Source: Sinorhizobium shofinae (GTDB lineage: Bacteria; Pseudomonadota; Alphaproteobacteria; Rhizobiales; Rhizobiaceae). Taken from it: a stretch of 64,000 nt of DNA. Under the pieces are notes generated by a model. It ran no database searches. It saw nothing but the letters and a program-made list of their open reading frames with translations, and had not been told where the DNA came from. The position numbers were made by a program, and so were the translations under genes. Positions 60,681 to 64,000 of this stretch are shown one piece after another. The DNA is taken from NCBI GenBank assembly GCA_001704765.1, contig MBFK01000198.1, positions 1 through 64,000 of the forward strand. The letters are read 5' to 3'. Each line of letters begins with the position of its first letter. Position 1 is the first letter of the stretch.

Positions 60681-60944
60681 GTGCCGTTCCTCAGGTTGCT
60701 GTCGTGCTTTGCCGCAGTGGTTATGACCGCAATATGTTCCGCTCCTACTGCGTCAGGCACGACAAAGGCAAGCGGGGTGGACATGCAGAAGCCTCCCGAT
60801 CACGAGGCGGCCGTCCGGTCGGAATTCGAGCGGGTGAAGGCGGAGAATACGGTGGAAGCCTACGAGCGCTTCATCCGCCGCCATCCGGATCATCCACTGG
60901 CCGAGGAGGCGCGAGACGCGCTGGCGCGGCTCAAGAAGCAGTAG
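60681..60944 (+). CDS. Small putative lipoprotein
   Basis: The 87-residue product begins MPFLRLLSCFAAVVMTAICS, a short lipoprotein-type signal with a candidate lipobox TAIC, and continues as a charged helical region (EFERVKAENTVEAYERFIRR, then HPDHPLAEEARDALARLKKQ) of TPR-like pattern. The GTG at 60681 is preceded by GGAGAG at the right distance; the frame is open from ATG 60636 without a site. It is divergent from the protease gene. Function unknown. Confidence 0.65.
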   Translation: MPFLRLLSCFAAVVMTAICSAPTASGTTKASGVDMQKPPDHEAAVRSEFERVKAENTVEAYERFIRRHPDHPLAEEARDALARLKKQ

Positions 60945-60966
60945 CGCCGTTATTTCTTGGACTGGC

Positions 60967-61902
60967 TCATCCGCGGGGCGTCAAGTGGATGCCGGCAAGT
61001 GTGCAGCGGACTGACCCGCCGGCCATTTCGATGGTGGGAATGTCAAGGGCCACAAGCGTCGCGCTTTCCTCGATCGCGGCGATCTGATCTTCGTCCAGCG
61101 CAGCACGCGCCGTCGTCGACAATGCAAGTATGCGGCCCTCCCGCCCCTGGAGTTCGAGCGCGTTGCCGGCGAAGCAGGCGACCTGGTCGTACGAAAGCGC
61201 GATCACCCGCCGGCCGGAGCGCTCCAGCCGGGCGACGATTTCCAGCCGCCTTGCCGGATCCGTCAACATGCCGAGGCCGATCATCGCAAAGTCGGTCGCG
61301 ACGCACATCAGCACATTGGTGTGATAGATGGGGACGCCGGCGCCGTCGCGGGCGTCGAACACCATCGGTTCGAAGTTGAAGTGGGTCGAGAAGCGTTCGA
61401 GCGCGATCGGGTCGGTGCGGGCGGAACGCACCGCATAGGCGACGCGGTCGATGTGGTCGAGGACCATGGCGCCGGTGCCCTCGAGGAAGAGCCCGTCCGG
61501 CTCGAGACCGGAATAGTCGATCACCTCCTGCACCCGGTAGCGGGTCTTCAGCATCTCGACGACGTCGCTGCGCCGTTCTCGTCTGCGGCTGGCGGCCTTC
61601 ATCGGATAGATCGCCACATGGCCACCGGCATGGGTCGAGAACCAATTGTTGGGAAAGACCGAATCCGGTGTTTCGGTGCTCGCGTCCTCGAATAGATGGA
61701 CTTCCACCCCATGGCTTCTCAGCGTTTCCGCGGCGCGGGTAATCTCGGTAAAGGCACGCGGGCCCAGGTCATCGTCCGTAGCCGATCCGGCCTGGAAGCG
61801 ATTGTCGGCCGCCGTTTCCGTATTGACCGTGAAATGGTGTGGCCGCACCATCACGACCGCGGCGGGAGCCTGAATGGAATAGCTGGAGCGGCCCGGCATC
61901 AT
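60967..61902 (-). CDS. ctlX: Citrulline utilisation hydrolase CtlX-like / guanidino-group-modifying enzyme
   Basis: The 311-residue enzyme belongs to the amidinotransferase/arginine deiminase-like fold: VVMVRPHHFTVNTETAADN at the start, TPDSVFPNNWFSTHAG, LEGTGAMVLDHIDRVAYA, YHTNVLMCVATDFAMIGLG and a C-terminal GGSVRCTLAGIHL with the catalytic cysteine. This order matches CtlX of citrulline/arginine utilisation loci. It would act on arginine- or citrulline-like substrates to release ornithine or a related product. It is 13 bases downstream of ocd on the same strand, so product and next substrate (ornithine) fit. Confidence 0.85.
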   Translation of the reverse strand: MMPGRSSYSIQAPAAVVMVRPHHFTVNTETAADNRFQAGSATDDDLGPRAFTEITRAAETLRSHGVEVHLFEDASTETPDSVFPNNWFSTHAGGHVAIYPMKAASRRRERRSDVVEMLKTRYRVQEVIDYSGLEPDGLFLEGTGAMVLDHIDRVAYAVRSARTDPIALERFSTHFNFEPMVFDARDGAGVPIYHTNVLMCVATDFAMIGLGMLTDPARRLEIVARLERSGRRVIALSYDQVACFAGNALELQGREGRILALSTTARAALDEDQIAAIEESATLVALDIPTIEMAGGSVRCTLAGIHLTPRG

Positions 61903-61915
61903 CGCATTTCTCCGC

Positions 61916-62965
61916 TTACTTCGCGCGCTGCAGCATGCCGAACAGATCGCGCGGATCGTCCGGATCGGCGATCATGTCGAGATTCTGATAGAAGTCGGTG
62001 CCGGACAGTCGGTCGCGCACGTAACGCAGCGCCGAAAAGTCTTCGATCGCGAAACCGACGCTGTCGAAGAGCGTGATCTGCCTTGCCTCGCGTCGGCCGG
62101 GTGCTGCGCCCGTAACGACCTTCCAGAGCTCGGTTACCGGAAAATCCGCCGCCATCTGCTGGATCTCGCCTTCGATGCGGGTCTGCGGCGGATATTCGAC
62201 GAAGACATCGGATCGCACCAGGATGTCGCGATGCAACTCCGTCTTGCCGGGGCAGTCGCCGCCGATCGCGTTGATATGGACGCCGGCGCCGACCATGTTG
62301 TCGGTGAGGATCGTTGCGAACTGCTTGTCGGCCGTGCAGGTGGTGATGATCTCGGCGCCCTCGATCGCTGCTTGGGCGGACGGGCAGGAGACGATCTGGA
62401 GGCCGGAGCCCGCGAGGTTGCGCACCGTCTTTTCGGTTGCACGAGGATCGATGTCGTAAAGGCGAACGGTGTCGATGCCGCAAACGGCCTTCATCGCCAG
62501 CGCCTGGAACTCGGCCTGGGCGCCGTTGCCGATCATCGCCATGGTGCGCGCGCCCTTCGGCGCCAGATGGCGCGCAGCCATCGCCGAGGTCGCGGCTGTT
62601 CTAAGTGCCGTCAATAGCGTCATTTCCGTAAGCAGCACGGGGTAGCCGGTCGAAACTTCGGCAAGCAGGCCGAAGGCGGTGACGGTCTGCAGTCCGTCGA
62701 CGATGTTCTTGGGATGGCCGTTGACATATTTGAAGCTGTAAACGGCGCCGTCGGAGGTCGGCATCAACTCGATCACGCCGTCCCGCGAATGGCTGGCGAC
62801 GCGCGGGGTCTTGTCGAAGCTCTCCCATCGGCGGAAATCGGCCTCAATCGCATCCGTGAGCTGCGCCAAAACGGTCTCGACGCCGAGGTGGTGGACGAGA
62901 TGCATCATGTTCTCGACACTGACGAAGGGCACCATTGCCTTGGCGGACGGGAGTGGTGACAGCAT
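61916..62965 (-). CDS. ocd: Ornithine cyclodeaminase
   Basis: The 349-residue enzyme of the ornithine cyclodeaminase/mu-crystallin family has TEMTLLTALRTAATSAMAAR, the Rossmann motif AMIGNGAQAEFQALAM, TTCTADKQFATILTDNMV and GVHINAIGGDCPGKTELHRD with the catalytic aspartate. It converts L-ornithine to L-proline plus ammonia with NAD. The ATG at 62965 follows AGGAGG; longer frames upstream lack a site. Operon with ctlX suggests arginine/citrulline to proline flow. An Lrp-type regulator is divergent. Confidence 0.9.
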   Translation of the reverse strand: MLSPLPSAKAMVPFVSVENMMHLVHHLGVETVLAQLTDAIEADFRRWESFDKTPRVASHSRDGVIELMPTSDGAVYSFKYVNGHPKNIVDGLQTVTAFGLLAEVSTGYPVLLTEMTLLTALRTAATSAMAARHLAPKGARTMAMIGNGAQAEFQALAMKAVCGIDTVRLYDIDPRATEKTVRNLAGSGLQIVSCPSAQAAIEGAEIITTCTADKQFATILTDNMVGAGVHINAIGGDCPGKTELHRDILVRSDVFVEYPPQTRIEGEIQQMAADFPVTELWKVVTGAAPGRREARQITLFDSVGFAIEDFSALRYVRDRLSGTDFYQNLDMIADPDDPRDLFGMLQRAK

Positions 62966-63057
62966 CGAGATTCCTCCTGCATGTGCTGAACATTTCAAGA
63001 GGTTAATGACAGGAGCTGCTGGTGGAAAGCGCAAAGCTGTGCTATTTTTGTCATCGA

Positions 63058-63087
63058 ATTGAGCAGATTTGCCAACCGCATTGAGCA
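63058..63087. promoter_or_regulatory. Direct repeats in the ocd-lrp divergent region, candidate Lrp operator
   Basis: ATTGAGCA occurs at 63058-63065 and 63080-63087, exactly 22 bases (two helical turns) apart, in the 132-base divergent region. Same-face repeats suit a multimeric Lrp/AsnC protein. Confidence 0.5.
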
Positions 63088-63097
63088 ATTTTACAGA

Positions 63098-63550
63098 ATG
63101 GCATCGAGAAATACGGTCATCGCTAAGTATACGCCTGACGATCTCGACCGTCGGATTATCGCCCACCTGCGTACAGATGGTCGCGCTTCGCTTTCCAAGC
63201 TCTCAGATGCGCTCGGCGTTGCGCGCGGCACCGTGCAGAACCGCCTGGACCGCCTGATCGAAACCGGAACGCTCCTGGGCTTCACCGTGCGCGTCCGCGA
63301 GGACTACGACGTCAACACCGTACATGCAGTGATGATGATCGAGGTCGTCGGGAAATCGACGACCCAGGTCATCCGCAAGTTGCGCGGCATCCCCGAAATC
63401 TACACGCTGCACACGACCAACGGCAATTGGGATCTGGTCGCCAATATTCGTGCCGCGAACCTTTCCGAATTCGACCGGATCCTTCGTGAAGTGCGGATGA
63501 TCGACGGCGTGGCCAACAGCGAAACCAGCCTCCTGCTGAGCAGCGTTTGA
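63098..63550 (+). CDS. Lrp/AsnC-family transcriptional regulator
   Basis: The 150-residue regulator has an N-terminal HTH (DDLDRRIIAHLRTDGRASLS, KLSDALGVARGTVQNRLDRL) and the C-terminal RAM domain (TVHAVMMIEVVGKST, YTLHTTNGNWDLVANIRAAN, GVANSETSLLLSS). ATG 63098 gives the family length; a TTG at 63059 would add 13 residues. It is divergent from ocd-ctlX and most likely controls them in response to ornithine or arginine. Confidence 0.9.
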   Translation: MASRNTVIAKYTPDDLDRRIIAHLRTDGRASLSKLSDALGVARGTVQNRLDRLIETGTLLGFTVRVREDYDVNTVHAVMMIEVVGKSTTQVIRKLRGIPEIYTLHTTNGNWDLVANIRAANLSEFDRILREVRMIDGVANSETSLLLSSV

Positions 63551-63643
63551 GCGGTTCGCGCTAAATCGGCAATTGAAAGCGAAGCTCGCCCCCATTAGTT
63601 TCCGGACCGCAATCAACGGGAGGTCCGGTTGGGGAATATTCGC

Positions 63644-64000
63644 GTGAAGAGAGGCCGTCAATTTTTTCTTCTGCTGGCCTGTCTGGCATCATTGCCCTCG
63701 GCTGCCAATGCGGACTGGCAGGCGGTCGAAAAGGTGCAGACTTACGCGATCACCGGGCAATCCGGTCCGGAACTTTATGCCTCGATCGGCGAACGGGGTC
63801 CGAAGCTCGGGCTAACGCGCGCCATCGCACATACGAGCTTCAAGCTCACCTGGTCGCGAAAATACGAAGCCCAGGGCGATGCCTGCGTTCTCGTGTCGGC
63901 GCGGCCGAAGCTTGCCATCACCTACACCCTGCCGAAACCGGCCAAGCCGTTGCCGGTCGCCAGCCGGCAACATTGGGAAACCTTCATTGCCGGCGTCCAT
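63644..64000 (+). CDS. DUF922-like secreted protein, N-terminal part
   Basis: A frame from GTG 63644, preceded by GGGGA, runs open to the window edge (119 codons). The product starts MKRGRQFFLLLACLASLPSA, a clear signal peptide, then YAITGQSGPELYASIGERGP, AIAHTSFKLTWSRKY and a cysteine in DACVLVSARPKLAITYTLPK. This pattern matches DUF922, proposed secreted zinc-protease-like proteins whose HExxH motif lies later, beyond the edge. Truncated by the window; catalytic part not seen. A 7-bp inverted repeat CCGGACC/GGTCCGG lies just upstream (63602-63628). Confidence 0.7.
   Translation, partial: MKRGRQFFLLLACLASLPSAANADWQAVEKVQTYAITGQSGPELYASIGERGPKLGLTRAIAHTSFKLTWSRKYEAQGDACVLVSARPKLAITYTLPKPAKPLPVASRQHWETFIAGVH

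Noticed and set aside
60566..60784. Minus-strand frame of 72 codons over the small lipoprotein gene
   Set aside because: Lies antisense to a frame with a proper Shine-Dalgarno and signal peptide; no independent support.
1..64000. CRISPR arrays, tRNA or rRNA genes, prophage or complete transposons
   Set aside because: No regularly spaced repeats, no tRNA-like cloverleaf and no transposase, integrase or phage genes were found on reading both strands; only a possible degraded IS end near 11.15 kb.

Overview
The window is GC-rich, densely coded alphaproteobacterial DNA. Its gene content points to a Sinorhizobium/Ensifer-type rhizobium and most likely to a secondary replicon of the pSymB (chromid) kind: minCDE sits among solute transporters and exopolysaccharide genes, an asnO-type amidotransferase is present, and ABC and TRAP uptake operons are abundant. 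This assignment is inferred from gene content; no replication or rRNA/tRNA genes are present to confirm it.

Left part (1-17.3 kb) is nutrient uptake. It starts with the end of a sulfate-binding protein and an ssuACB-type sulfonate ABC operon with a PhnD-like fourth gene. A converging five-gene oligopeptide/nickel-type ABC operon follows, then a membrane fatty-acid desaturase. After a non-coding stretch that resembles a worn insertion-sequence end, a GntR regulator leads a TRAP transporter, a zinc dehydrogenase and mannonate dehydratase; this reads as a hexuronate/aldonate catabolic operon with a recognisable promoter and operator.

Middle part (17.3-31.7 kb) holds an RND efflux pump with its adaptor, two probable tiny genes, and a tight four-gene cassette (asnO, acyl carrier protein, AMP-forming ligase, NadE-like amidotransferase) that looks like an undescribed small-molecule pathway. 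minCDE follows, preceded by a full CtrA-type site. A GNAT-like protein and a PrmC/HemK-like methyltransferase converge on it.

The 31.9-45.8 kb block is a Wzx/Wzy-type surface polysaccharide locus: flippase, a second GNAT-like protein paralogous to the one beside minE, Wzz-like copolymerase, O-antigen polymerase, polysaccharide deacetylase, three glycosyltransferases, a VanZ-like protein, a secreted clan GH-A hydrolase and a KpsC-like Kdo transferase.

Right part (46-64 kb) contains a chemoreceptor, an orphan TadE/TadE/TadG trio, an AraC regulator, the frameshifted remains of an EAL-domain gene, an XRE regulator, a TetR-adaptor-RND efflux operon with a palindromic operator, a serralysin-type RTX metalloprotease, a small lipoprotein-like gene, a ctlX-ocd guanidino/ornithine catabolic pair with a divergent Lrp regulator, and the start of a DUF922-like secreted protein cut by the window edge.
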